DNA of 10,042 nucleotides from URNF01 sp045594105 (GCA_045594105.1 JAZNXY010000036.1:1-10042), one strand, 5' to 3'. Counted from the stretch's first letter, positions 1 through 7,300 are shown. Numbers and translations are program-made. The notes: generated by a model from the letters alone, not told the origin.

Positions 1-178
1 GCGGGTTGTCGGCAAACATATCCACGTTTGCCTGTTTGCCTGTAGACAGGTCATCCAAAGCGCGTACGGTATATCCCATATTCAATATCGCTTCGCACAG
101 GTTGGAGCCGATAAAACCGGCGGCACCCGTCACCAAAAAAACGCTGTTTTCAGGAAATTTCAAGTGTTTGTAACCCAT
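1..178 (-). CDS. NAD-dependent sugar epimerase/dehydratase, N-terminal part (TviC/WbpP-like)
   Basis: Only the first 59 codons are inside the window; the gene continues beyond the left edge. The fragment shows the start of a Rossmann fold: a beta strand followed by VTGAAGFIGSNL (about residues 16-27), the TGxxGFIG dinucleotide-binding motif of extended short-chain dehydrogenases, and then the acidic end of strand two in ALDDLSTGKQANV. This arrangement resembles UDP-GlcNAc 4-epimerases such as WbpP and TviC, which act in the cytoplasm on UDP-HexNAc or UDP-HexNAcA. The ATG at 178 is preceded by AGAAGG at an 8-base spacing. It lies 13 bases after the AsnB-like gene and is the last visible gene of the polysaccharide operon. 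A TviB/WbpO-like dehydrogenase two genes upstream supports a UDP-GalNAcA route. The catalytic YxxxK is outside the window, so 4-epimerase versus 4,6-dehydratase or decarboxylase is not settled. Confidence 0.85.
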   Translation of the reverse strand, partial: MGYKHLKFPENSVFLVTGAAGFIGSNLCEAILNMGYTVRALDDLSTGKQANVDMFADNP

Positions 179-191
179 AAATCAAACCTTC

Positions 192-1793
192 TTAATGCTT
201 AAATAATGTACGGTATTTGAAATACAAATTTTCCAGAATGATGCGTCTGGAGCGGAAGTAGTTGTTCATGATGTGAATATTCGCATCGTAAATTGTTGTG
301 TTGGCAGTTTTGATGATATCATTGTGCGCCGTATCGTTCTTTCTTTTCTCGCGGTCCAATGTCAGCATCAATTCCACAAGTTTTCTGTTATTGAACGGGA
401 AGGTAATTCTATGGCAAATATCAAGAGATTGGGTCACCATCATACCCCAACTGCTCATGCGCACTTCCCAATAATACATATCCGTGTGTTCATAATTAAA
501 CTTCGGTTCGGCCAGGTCGAATTTTTTCATATATTCAGCATAGATTTTGTCGGATTTTCGTAATAACAGCGGCGTGGCAAAATATCTTGTCTGGAAAATG
601 CTAAAGTGCCGCGCTGTCAACTTTGCGGGGAATTTCGCGCCGTATTTGCGTTCAAAAAACACACGCACAATTTCCGAAATCCAAGACTTTATCTCCGTCT
701 CGAAATAATCCCAACGATACATACAGATATGCTTTCTGATTTCGCTGTCCTTTAATCCTCTCACATACCCATAGGAATGTACAATGATGGCTTTCAAGTC
801 GTCAAAATCCTCAATCTCGCTGTTTTCAGCGGGAATGGGATAGATATCGTGTTTTACGCCGATTTTGTCACAAATGACGCGCGCAGCGTTGGAATCGGTT
901 ATTTCCGTATCTTTTGACTGGAAACTGAAAAACTGTAAACCGTCATACAAGCCGTTAGCACACGCTAAAGTGGTTTTACTGTCCGTACCGCCCGACAAAG
1001 AAATTGCACAATTCGCCCATTTCTTTTTCGCAAGTTCGATGTTTTTATGTAAAATCGTATACGCCTGTTGAATGCCTTCGCGGTACGCCGCGTCGCCTTC
1101 CCGTTTTTCGAGCGCTCTCGTAGGATAGAAACGGGTGACCGTAAACTGCTTCTTTTCATCGCAGGTCAAATAGACGTTGGCACCTATTCTTTTGAGTTCT
1201 TTGAACGGCGATAAATCACCCGGCAGATAGCGGTTGCCGATGTTGTAAAAACGGTTGGAAACCAATTTTTCAATAAACGGGTCCATCTGTAATCCGTACA
1301 AGTCGGCAACCATCTGCGGATGCGAGGTAAAGCATACTTTTCCGTTTATTGCACCGTAATACAACGCTTTAATTCCCGCACAATCCTGCACACCGATAAT
1401 ATTCTCACCAAATACAAACAATGCAAAAATACCGGTCCACTCATTGATGCACTCAAAAAAAGCATCCTTGGAAACCGCAAAAGCCGCAGCCGCTTGTTGC
1501 AGCAACGTATTCTCATCGCAGACATCATTAAACGGATTATATGCGTGTCCAACAATGAGGAACGTAATGCCGTTTTCACTGAAAAGTGCATAGTCTTGGT
1601 CTTTGTGGATAATGGCCTTACAGATATTCACATCCAAAACCGTCCACTCACCGTAAAACGGATATTCTGCAGTGTTTATATCGGTATCCTCCGTGATGAG
1701 GTATCCGCGAGAAAACAAACACTCTCTATATTGCGGCTTCGTTGCCAAAATCGCTTTTATAGTTTCGGCATTGCCGGTCACAGTCGTTTTCAT
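192..1793 (-). CDS. Asparagine synthetase-like protein with a degenerate glutaminase domain
   Basis: A 533-residue protein of the AsnB/beta-lactam-synthetase type. Residues about 70-210 resemble the class II glutamine amidotransferase fold (VGHAYNPFND at 81-90 and the following GIFALFVF strand), and residues about 235-500 form the ATP-pyrophosphatase synthetase domain with SLSGGTDSK (265-273), the PP-loop that binds ATP and adenylates a carboxylate. The nucleophilic Cys that should follow the initiator Met is absent (it reads MKTTV), so glutamine hydrolysis is unlikely. The protein may use free ammonia or another amine. The ATG at 1793 was chosen because AAGGAT lies 6-7 bases upstream and because the longer open frame (to 1934) would run into the preceding gene; this start still overlaps nothing and leaves 28 bases. 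By analogy with WbpS-type proteins in O-antigen clusters, the product may amidate a uronic acid residue; that is inference. Substrate unknown. Confidence 0.85.
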   Translation of the reverse strand: MKTTVTGNAETIKAILATKPQYRECLFSRGYLITEDTDINTAEYPFYGEWTVLDVNICKAIIHKDQDYALFSENGITFLIVGHAYNPFNDVCDENTLLQQAAAAFAVSKDAFFECINEWTGIFALFVFGENIIGVQDCAGIKALYYGAINGKVCFTSHPQMVADLYGLQMDPFIEKLVSNRFYNIGNRYLPGDLSPFKELKRIGANVYLTCDEKKQFTVTRFYPTRALEKREGDAAYREGIQQAYTILHKNIELAKKKWANCAISLSGGTDSKTTLACANGLYDGLQFFSFQSKDTEITDSNAARVICDKIGVKHDIYPIPAENSEIEDFDDLKAIIVHSYGYVRGLKDSEIRKHICMYRWDYFETEIKSWISEIVRVFFERKYGAKFPAKLTARHFSIFQTRYFATPLLLRKSDKIYAEYMKKFDLAEPKFNYEHTDMYYWEVRMSSWGMMVTQSLDICHRITFPFNNRKLVELMLTLDREKRKNDTAHNDIIKTANTTIYDANIHIMNNYFRSRRIILENLYFKYRTLFKH

Positions 1794-1821
1794 CCGTATC
1801 CTTCTTTCAAATACTTTGGGT

Positions 1822-3141
1822 TTACAGTCTCCAGTAGTTATACCCTGCCGCTTCATATTCCTTACGATCCAAAAGTCCTTTAATATCTGCGAGAACTTTG
1901 GTGCCGTTGTCCCCTGCTTTGAACATTTTATCAAAGTCCACCTGGGTCAAGCTCTTAAATTCCTCGTGTGCCACCGCCAAAATAACGGCATCGCAATCGA
2001 TAATGGTGGACATATCCACAAACTCCATACCGTACAGATGCTTCGCTTCATCCGCATCTGCCGCAGGGTCAGCCACCGTGGCGGTGATACCGTATTCTTT
2101 GAGTTCGTTGTAAATATCAATAATTTTGGTATTGCGGGTATCGGGACAGTTTTCTTTGAAGGTAAAACCGAGAATAGCTACTTTGGCGTTTTTAATAGCA
2201 ACATTCGCTTTGATGAGGTTTTTAACCACACTCTCTGCGACGTATTTACCCATATCGTCGTTAATACGGCGACCTGCCAGAATGACTTGGCTATGGTAAC
2301 CCATCTGTTCCGCCTTATAGGTCAGATAGTAGGGATCAACACCAATACAGTGGCCGCCCACAAGACCGGGGTAGAACTTCAGGAAGTTCCATTTTGTGCC
2401 GGCCGCTTTCAAAACCGCTTGCGTATCAATGCCCATTTTATTAAAGATGATGGACAGTTCATTCATAAACGCAATATTGATATCACGCTGGCTGTTTTCA
2501 ATAACCTTCGCTGCTTCCGCAACCTTGATGCTTTCCGCTCTATGTACACCCGCTTCAACAACGAGTTCATATACTTTAGCAACGCAATCCAAGGTTTCCG
2601 TATCCATGCCCGAAACAATCTTCACGATGGTTTCCAAACGATGCACCTTGTCACCGGGGTTAATACGTTCCGGAGAATATCCGATTTTGAAATCCACACC
2701 GCATTTGAGACCGGATTCCTTTTCGAGAATCGGCACACAAACGTCCTCGGTTACACCAGGATACACGGTGGATTCAAACACAACAACCGAACCTTTTGTG
2801 AGATTTCTGCCCACAATAGCGGAAGCACCTTCTACGGGTGTCAAATCAGGTGTATGGTCATCGTTGACAGGCGTCGGTACTGCCACAATATGAAACTTTG
2901 CCTCACGCAGCTTTGTCTCATCAGCTGTAAATTCCACGGTAGTGTTTTTGATAGCTTCATCGCCCACCTCGTTAGTGGGATCAATGCCGGCTTTATATAA
3001 CTCAATCTTCTTAGCGTTCAGATCAAAGCCGACAACCTTCACCTTCTTTGCGAAAGCAACCGCTATGGGCATACCAACATAGCCAAGACCCACCAAAGAG
3101 ATTTTTTCTTTACCGCTTACAATTTCCTCATACAGTGACAT
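1822..3141 (-). CDS. UDP-N-acetylhexosamine 6-dehydrogenase (TviB/WbpO-like)
   Basis: A full-length (439 aa) UDP-glucose/GDP-mannose dehydrogenase family enzyme. It carries out two NAD-dependent oxidations of a nucleotide sugar at C6 to give a uronic acid. Visible features: N-terminal Rossmann motif GLGYVGMPIA (18-27), VPTPV (88-92), ESTVYPGVTE (123-132), GYSPERINPGDK (154-165), and GGHCIGVDPYYL (262-273) with catalytic Cys265, followed by a C-terminal UDP-binding domain with GFTFKENCPDTRNTK (325-339). The ESTVYPG and GYSPERINPGDK blocks are typical of the TviB/WbpO branch, which oxidises UDP-GlcNAc or UDP-GalNAc, rather than of plain UDP-glucose dehydrogenases. GGAGG lies 9 bases before the ATG, and the start overlaps the end of the glycosyltransferase gene by 14 bases. 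With the epimerase at the left edge it probably supplies UDP-GalNAcA. The exact substrate stereochemistry cannot be read from sequence. Confidence 0.93.
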   Translation of the reverse strand: MSLYEEIVSGKEKISLVGLGYVGMPIAVAFAKKVKVVGFDLNAKKIELYKAGIDPTNEVGDEAIKNTTVEFTADETKLREAKFHIVAVPTPVNDDHTPDLTPVEGASAIVGRNLTKGSVVVFESTVYPGVTEDVCVPILEKESGLKCGVDFKIGYSPERINPGDKVHRLETIVKIVSGMDTETLDCVAKVYELVVEAGVHRAESIKVAEAAKVIENSQRDINIAFMNELSIIFNKMGIDTQAVLKAAGTKWNFLKFYPGLVGGHCIGVDPYYLTYKAEQMGYHSQVILAGRRINDDMGKYVAESVVKNLIKANVAIKNAKVAILGFTFKENCPDTRNTKIIDIYNELKEYGITATVADPAADADEAKHLYGMEFVDMSTIIDCDAVILAVAHEEFKSLTQVDFDKMFKAGDNGTKVLADIKGLLDRKEYEAAGYNYWRL

Positions 3142-4255
3142 ATTCTTTCTCCTCCGTTTTGAGATATTTACACATATCCTCGTTTACTTTAATCACATCA
3201 AATCTTTCGCTGCAATAGCGGATACTGCTTTGACCCATTCGTACAATAGCATCCGGATGTTCGATGAAGTATATCATCTTATCTGCCAAGGCATCTGCAT
3301 CCTTTACGGGCACAAGAAAACCGTTCTCACCGTCTATAACTGTTTCACGGCAACCGGGTGCATCGGTAGTAATAATGGGACGTCCCATAGCCATAGCTTC
3401 CAGTACCGTACGTGGCGTTCCCTCACGATAAGAAGGCAGTACATACACACTGCATGCTGCATAATACGGACGAACATCATCCGTTTCCTCATACCGTTCA
3501 ATCACGTCTTCTCGAATCAGGCGTTCAACCTGTTCTTTATCTACTGCATCCTGCATCTCAAACTCATATTTACCAAGCAACGTAAATTTCGTCTCAGGAT
3601 ATTTCTTTTTCACCTTTTCACAGGCAGTGAGATATTCCGCAACACCTTTGCTTTTCAACAATCTTGAAAGCATAAAGAAGGTTACGGTTTCGGGGAAATC
3701 CTCAGCGGCAAATTTAGTCATATCCACACCCGAACCGTTTACCAGACGTGTTTTTTCCGATTTCAATAATTTCAAAGCAAGTAACTGCTTGCGGTCGTCG
3801 TCATTTTGAAACACAACCGTATCCGCACAGGCAAAGCCAATGCGAAAAAGTGCGGAAACAATCAGCCGTAAAATCTTCGCCTTAGCGGTTTGTGCAGTGA
3901 AGGAATATCCGAGACCTGTCACCATCGAAACTTTATGCTTTACGCCGGTCAATTTAGCGGCAAGTGCGCCGTATATCACCGGTTTTACGGTATACCCAAA
4001 CGTCACATCCGGACGTTCTTTTTTAAACAGTTTCCGCAGATGAAGCAAATATGTAATGTCCGAAAAAGGATTGATGCCGTTTTTATTCATCGGGATCTCT
4101 ACAAACGTAGCACCCAGTGCTCTGATTTGTTCCACATTATCTAAGTTGGGCCCCGTCACAATCACCTCATGGCCTTGTGAAATGATCCCACGAATGAGCT
4201 CTCCGCGAAAATTATACACTGTTCTGTTTTTCGGAGAAACAATTACAATCTTCAT
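3128..4255 (-). CDS. GT4-family glycosyltransferase
   Basis: A 375-residue GT-B fold retaining glycosyltransferase. The N-terminal acceptor domain begins MKIVIVSPKN and includes the FGYTVKPVIYGALAAKLTGV stretch (86-105) common in polysaccharide GT4 enzymes of the PglA/CapM kind. The C-terminal domain holds the nucleotide-sugar site: SRLLKSKGVAEYL (197-209), and PSYREGTPRTVLEAMAMGRP (274-293), the E-x7-E signature of GT4. No membrane segment or signal peptide is seen, so it should act at the cytoplasmic face on an undecaprenyl-linked acceptor. Its ATG overlaps the preceding stop codon (ATGA, 4252-4255) and has GAAGGTG just upstream, indicating translational coupling. It is the only glycosyltransferase other than the initiating transferase in the window. 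It would add the second sugar if the order reflects function; donor and acceptor are unknown. Confidence 0.92.
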   Translation of the reverse strand: MKIVIVSPKNRTVYNFRGELIRGIISQGHEVIVTGPNLDNVEQIRALGATFVEIPMNKNGINPFSDITYLLHLRKLFKKERPDVTFGYTVKPVIYGALAAKLTGVKHKVSMVTGLGYSFTAQTAKAKILRLIVSALFRIGFACADTVVFQNDDDRKQLLALKLLKSEKTRLVNGSGVDMTKFAAEDFPETVTFFMLSRLLKSKGVAEYLTACEKVKKKYPETKFTLLGKYEFEMQDAVDKEQVERLIREDVIERYEETDDVRPYYAACSVYVLPSYREGTPRTVLEAMAMGRPIITTDAPGCRETVIDGENGFLVPVKDADALADKMIYFIEHPDAIVRMGQSSIRYCSERFDVIKVNEDMCKYLKTEEKEYVTV

Positions 4256-5169
4256 ACGACACCTTCGTGCTTCAGATTTTCAACAATCAGATCAAACAAC
4301 CGCTTATTCGTTCCGTCACCAATGAAACTGTTATGCGGTGTTATAACAACATTTTCCATATCCCACAGCGGATTATAGGCAGACAGGGGTTCTGTTTCAA
4401 AAACATCCAACACCGCTCCGCCTATCTGTCCGTCTTTCAACGCATTTATCAAATCTCGCTCAACGACCACGGCCCCACGAGCAATATTAACGAAAATGGC
4501 ATTCTCTTTGCATGTATTGAACCGTTCCCGGTTAAATAAACCTCTTGTTTCATTGGTCAGCGGCAAGGTCAGAACAATAATATCACTCTGTGTCAGTGCC
4601 GCATCCAATTCATTCAGCGGATACACTTTCTCAAAGCTTGATGCAGATACATCCACAACATCTACACCGATGACACGGCAATCAAACGCTTGAAATCGTT
4701 TTGCACATGCTTGACCCACACTACCGCAACCGACAATGCATACCGTTTTATCGGTCAGTTCTTTAAGATTACGTAACTTTTCCCAACGGTGCGCCCGTTG
4801 GTTTTCAGCAAAAACGGCACTTTGCTTATACAGTTGCAAAACCCCGCACAAAGCAAGTTCCGCCATAGGTGCACTGTAAACACCGCGCGCATTGTGGACC
4901 GTAATACCACGTGTTTGCATTTGTTCCAACGGTATGCGATCAAATCCCGCACTGGTTAACTGAACATATCGTAATTTCTCAAACAATGAAAGATCATTAT
5001 ATAAGAACAAACCGTTACAAACGACACCGTCAAAGTCGTTCGGATCTATCCCCTGCTCTATAAGCGGAATACGCTCATCCTGCACATATCGGAGGATGTG
5101 TCCCATATTCTGCAACGTTTCCATCTGGACCGATGTATACGTAAAAGCACCTGTCAACAAAAGCTTCAT
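4252..5169 (-). CDS. D-2-hydroxyacid dehydrogenase family protein
   Basis: A 305-residue NAD(P)-dependent oxidoreductase of the D-isomer 2-hydroxyacid dehydrogenase family, which interconverts 2-oxo and 2-hydroxy acids in the cytoplasm. The Rossmann motif is VGCGSVGQ (146-153). The catalytic triad is visible as Arg231 in NIARGAVV, Glu260 in VFETEP and His279 in ITPHNSF. The Arg-Glu spacing of 29 equals that in phosphoglycerate dehydrogenase. The protein lacks a C-terminal ACT regulatory domain, so it is not a classical SerA. The start at 5169 was chosen over an in-frame ATG nine codons upstream because AAAGGA is 7 bases before it and it forms an ATGA overlap with the aldolase stop. Coupling to an aldolase and placement among sugar-nucleotide genes suggest it reduces the aldolase's oxo-acid product, or oxidises the hydroxy acid that feeds it. 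That is inference; the substrate is not known. Confidence 0.9.
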   Translation of the reverse strand: MKLLLTGAFTYTSVQMETLQNMGHILRYVQDERIPLIEQGIDPNDFDGVVCNGLFLYNDLSLFEKLRYVQLTSAGFDRIPLEQMQTRGITVHNARGVYSAPMAELALCGVLQLYKQSAVFAENQRAHRWEKLRNLKELTDKTVCIVGCGSVGQACAKRFQAFDCRVIGVDVVDVSASSFEKVYPLNELDAALTQSDIIVLTLPLTNETRGLFNRERFNTCKENAIFVNIARGAVVVERDLINALKDGQIGGAVLDVFETEPLSAYNPLWDMENVVITPHNSFIGDGTNKRLFDLIVENLKHEGVV

Positions 5170-6014
5170 TGGTTGTTCCTTTCTATGTTTTTGCAAATTT
5201 CAGAAACAGCGCACACCAGTGCCTTATAGTTCTCTTCAAAAGAAATCTGTTTTTGGGCACAGGACTCTTCAAAAGCACGTATATCCGCCAGACCGCACAT
5301 AAAAATCTCCTGCACCTGTTCCAAATCGGTGATGATATCGGTGTTGCAGAAGCTGCGTGACAATATCGCACAGGTGGAACCTAAACGGTAATGTTCCGCT
5401 ATAACACGTTCAGCAGGCAGCATACCTTTGCCCAATGCGGCAATACCGCCAAAGCCATACGGCAATCCTGCTTCACGGAAAATATTACACAAGCGTTCCA
5501 CGGTGCCATCCGAAAGCAACTGGAACATAAACTTCATACCAAAGCCCAAGCTCATATCGTTGAGCCCGATAAATACCTCATCAACACCGGAAAGTGCTAC
5601 AATTTCTTTCGCCAAAGCGGCAGATTCAGGGGTTTCAAATAACAACATTGTCCGCACACGACCGTTGACTGCGTGCAAAAAGCGCTTCACTTCAGAAACC
5701 GTTTTGAAGTATGGTAACATAATAATGTCAGCACCTGCAGCAATAATATCGTCTATTTCCTGTTCGGTAGAACCATATGCAACGGTCGCATCGTGTATAG
5801 GATTACACCGTACTAAAAGTTCAACGGACGGCACTGCTTTTCGCATTGCCGCTACATCTGCTACCGTATGTTTAGATTGTACGGTGTCCATACCGCCTTG
5901 GCGATCCGACTTTCCTATGATCTCCAAATCTATAAAAATCCTGTCTACACCGGCAGAGAGTGCAATGTGGGCAATTTCCGCACGGTTGGTTATGTACATC
6001 AATTTCAGTGCCAT
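5166..6014 (-). CDS. HpcH/HpaI aldolase/citrate lyase family protein
   Basis: A 282-residue protein with the phosphoenolpyruvate/pyruvate TIM-barrel features of class II HpcH/HpaI aldolases. Family members perform metal-dependent aldol addition or cleavage between pyruvate-like enolates and aldehydes. Visible elements are LLVRCNP (66-72) with the likely catalytic Arg69, a glycine-rich GADIIMLPYF (94-103), metal ligand Glu127 in LLFETPE, and metal ligand Asp153 in IGLNDMSLG. ILSRSF (217-222) closes the barrel. Length is normal for the family. The ATG is 26 bases after the sugar transferase stop, with GAGG about 11 bases upstream, a rather long spacing. Translational overlap with the hydroxyacid dehydrogenase suggests the two work in sequence. 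Similar aldolases occur in other surface-polysaccharide clusters, from memory of the family, but the reaction there has not been defined in any source I can cite. Confidence 0.88.
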   Translation of the reverse strand: MALKLMYITNRAEIAHIALSAGVDRIFIDLEIIGKSDRQGGMDTVQSKHTVADVAAMRKAVPSVELLVRCNPIHDATVAYGSTEQEIDDIIAAGADIIMLPYFKTVSEVKRFLHAVNGRVRTMLLFETPESAALAKEIVALSGVDEVFIGLNDMSLGFGMKFMFQLLSDGTVERLCNIFREAGLPYGFGGIAALGKGMLPAERVIAEHYRLGSTCAILSRSFCNTDIITDLEQVQEIFMCGLADIRAFEESCAQKQISFEENYKALVCAVSEICKNIERNNQ

Positions 6015-6040
6015 ACTCTATGCACCCTCACTTTCAAAAA

Positions 6041-6685
6041 TCATTTTTCTTCCTGTACGGCAACCCCCACCGTTTCCTCTGTCAGTGACACTGTTGCACC
6101 TTCATTATGGTTATCGGCATTGGAGAGCACTTTGAAAAATGTCAGAAACAAAATGCGAATATCCAGAAGCAAAGACATGTTCTCAACGTACCATACATTC
6201 AAATCAATACGTTTATGCCATTCCACGCCTTTTCGACCGTTTACCTGTGCCCAGCCGGTAATGCCCGGTCGCACAGAAAACATCTGCAGTTGTTCTTCCG
6301 TATATTCCTCGTACGGCCACGGATGGTATGTAAGCGGCGGGCGCGGTCCGACGAAACTCATTTCGCCCCGCAGTATGTTAAAAAACTGCGGTAATTCGTC
6401 TAAACTTGTCGCACGCAAAACACGACCCACACGTGTAACACGGGGGTCGCCTTTTCCTGAATATACACCGCTACCCGTTTTTTCTGCATTTACCTGCATG
6501 GAGCGGAATTTTAAAATATGAAACACCTTGCCGTTATAGCCAATACGTTCCTGACGGAACAAAACCGGACCTTTCGATTCCAATTTCACTAACACGGCGA
6601 TAAAAAGCATCGGGAGAGCCAAAACAAGCACCGCAAAGAAAGCAATAATCCAATCAAAAACAGGTTTAATGAACGAGCGATACAC
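6041..6685 (-). CDS. Initiating sugar-1-phosphate transferase (polyprenyl phosphoglycosyl transferase, PglC-like)
   Basis: A 214-residue monotopic phosphoglycosyl transferase that moves a sugar-1-phosphate from a nucleotide sugar to undecaprenyl phosphate at the inner membrane face, starting polysaccharide assembly. Features: an N-terminal hydrophobic re-entrant helix (about 11-35), FRQERIGYNGKVFHILKFRSM (43-63), the Asp96-Glu97 catalytic dyad in TSLDELPQ, FVGPRPPL (111-118), and PGITGWAQVNGR (140-151). It is the short PglC-type form without the WcaJ-like N-terminal membrane domain. A start at GTG 6685 is preferred over TTG 6709: AAAGGGGGA sits 6-7 bases before the GTG, and the resulting N terminus (MYRSFIKPVFDW) matches the family. 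It is the first gene of the operon, fitting its role. The sugar transferred cannot be told. The C-terminal tail after about 190 is acidic and poorly conserved. Confidence 0.93.
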   Translation of the reverse strand: MYRSFIKPVFDWIIAFFAVLVLALPMLFIAVLVKLESKGPVLFRQERIGYNGKVFHILKFRSMQVNAEKTGSGVYSGKGDPRVTRVGRVLRATSLDELPQFFNILRGEMSFVGPRPPLTYHPWPYEEYTEEQLQMFSVRPGITGWAQVNGRKGVEWHKRIDLNVWYVENMSLLLDIRILFLTFFKVLSNADNHNEGATVSLTEETVGVAVQEEK

Positions 6686-6711
6686 AGCTCTTCCCCCTTT
6701 CCAAAACAATT

Positions 6712-6724
6712 TTCCTGACAGGAA
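6712..6724. repeat. 13-base palindrome in the polysaccharide operon leader
   Basis: TTCCTG-A-CAGGAA is a perfect dyad with a single central base. It lies roughly 8-20 bases downstream of the inferred transcription start for the polysaccharide operon and 27 bases ahead of its GTG start codon. A one-base loop cannot form a normal RNA hairpin of full length, so a protein-binding DNA operator is more plausible than an RNA structure. No regulator is encoded in the window to match it. Confidence 0.45.
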
Positions 6725-6738
6725 TCACGCCATAGTAC

Positions 6739-6767
6739 ATAATATCATACATGAGTTTCTTTGTCAA
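6739..6767 (-). promoter_or_regulatory. Sigma-A-type promoter of the polysaccharide operon
   Basis: On the minus strand a perfect -35 TTGACA (6762-6767) is separated by 17 bases from -10 TATTAT (6739-6744), one mismatch from consensus. The start site should be near 6732, giving a leader of about 47 bases before the GTG. The stretch upstream of the -35 (6768-6800) is almost pure A/T, as in UP elements. No other promoter as good is seen before the left edge, so this probably drives all seven minus-strand genes. Confidence 0.85.
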
Positions 6768-6809
6768 TAATATAATATAGATATAATTTAATGATTCTTA
6801 TATGATGTG

Positions 6810-7220
6810 TCAACGGCGGCTATCTAAAAAGTTTTGTAAAATAATCACAGCAGAAACCGTATCCACCACTGCTTTCCTCTTTTTGCCCCGTACATCGGTT
6901 TCATTAAGAAAACCGATAGCCGTAACAGTGGTCATGCGTTCATCCCACAATTGCACAGGCAATCCGGTCAATTCTTTCATTTTTCCGGCAAAAGCTTCGG
7001 CACGTGTCGCGCTTTCTCCTTTAGTACCATCCATATTTTTAGGCAAACCGACCACAATCATTTCCGCACAAAGCCGTTCGGCTTCTTCCGCAACCAAGGC
7101 GGGCACTTTTTCGGGATTTCCCTCGGTAATAACCCCCGCCGGAGTAGCTAATATTTCCTGTTTGTCACAAATTGCCAAGCCGGTCCGCACTAAACCTAAA
7201 TCTACAGCCATAATACGCAT
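6810..7220 (-). CDS. ruvX: RuvX/YqgF family pre-16S rRNA nuclease (Holliday junction resolvase-like)
   Basis: A 136-residue RNase H-fold protein of the YqgF/RuvX family, implicated in maturation of the 16S rRNA 5' end and historically described as a Holliday-junction resolvase homologue. Visible motifs: AVDLGLVRTGLA (5-16) with Asp7, IVVGLPKNMDGT (55-66), DERMTT (93-98) with Glu94, and VVDTVSAVIIL (118-128) with Asp120; these give the expected three acidic active-site residues. Length is typical. The start is fixed by GGAGGTGAT five bases before the ATG. In many Firmicutes the gene sits beside alaS and yrzL/yrzB; here it stands alone between a cot operon and a polysaccharide operon, with its own promoter. 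No terminator hairpin is seen after it, so some transcripts may run on into the polysaccharide operon. Confidence 0.95.
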   Translation of the reverse strand: MRIMAVDLGLVRTGLAICDKQEILATPAGVITEGNPEKVPALVAEEAERLCAEMIVVGLPKNMDGTKGESATRAEAFAGKMKELTGLPVQLWDERMTTVTAIGFLNETDVRGKKRKAVVDTVSAVIILQNFLDSRR

Positions 7221-7243
7221 GATATCACCTCCAAAGTCGAATT

Positions 7244-7272
7244 ATTATAGCATTTTTTTAGATTTTTGGCAA
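7244..7272 (-). promoter_or_regulatory. Sigma-A-type promoter of ruvX
   Basis: On the minus strand -35 TTGCCA (7267-7272) is followed after 17 bases by a perfect -10 TATAAT (7244-7249), extended by TG one base upstream. Transcription should start near 7237, leaving a leader of about 17 bases that is mostly the ribosome binding site. It overlaps the divergent cotJ control region. Confidence 0.85.
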
Positions 7273-7300
7273 GTAATTATCACCGATTTTGAAAAACTAA

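Noticed and set aside
1794..1934. N-terminal extension of the AsnB-like protein by 47 codons
   Set aside because: It would overlap the end of the dehydrogenase gene by 113 bases, has no ribosome binding site, and the sequence is Lys/Arg-rich and unlike the family. The internal ATG at 1793 has AAGG at a good distance.
1672..3000. Long plus-strand open frame (442 codons) opposite the dehydrogenase gene
   Set aside because: It is antisense to a gene with clear family motifs, its translation resembles no family and is rich in His, Phe and Cys, and it has no ribosome binding site. It is a by-product of codon use in the real gene.
5428..6135. Plus-strand open frame of 235 codons opposite the aldolase
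   Set aside because: Low-complexity Ser/Pro/Ile-rich translation with no recognisable motif, lying antisense to a well-supported aldolase gene.
6686..6709. TTG start for the sugar transferase, 8 codons upstream
   Set aside because: The purine-rich AAAGGGGGA would then be inside the coding region, whereas it is ideally spaced for the GTG at 6685, and the shorter N terminus matches PglC-type proteins.
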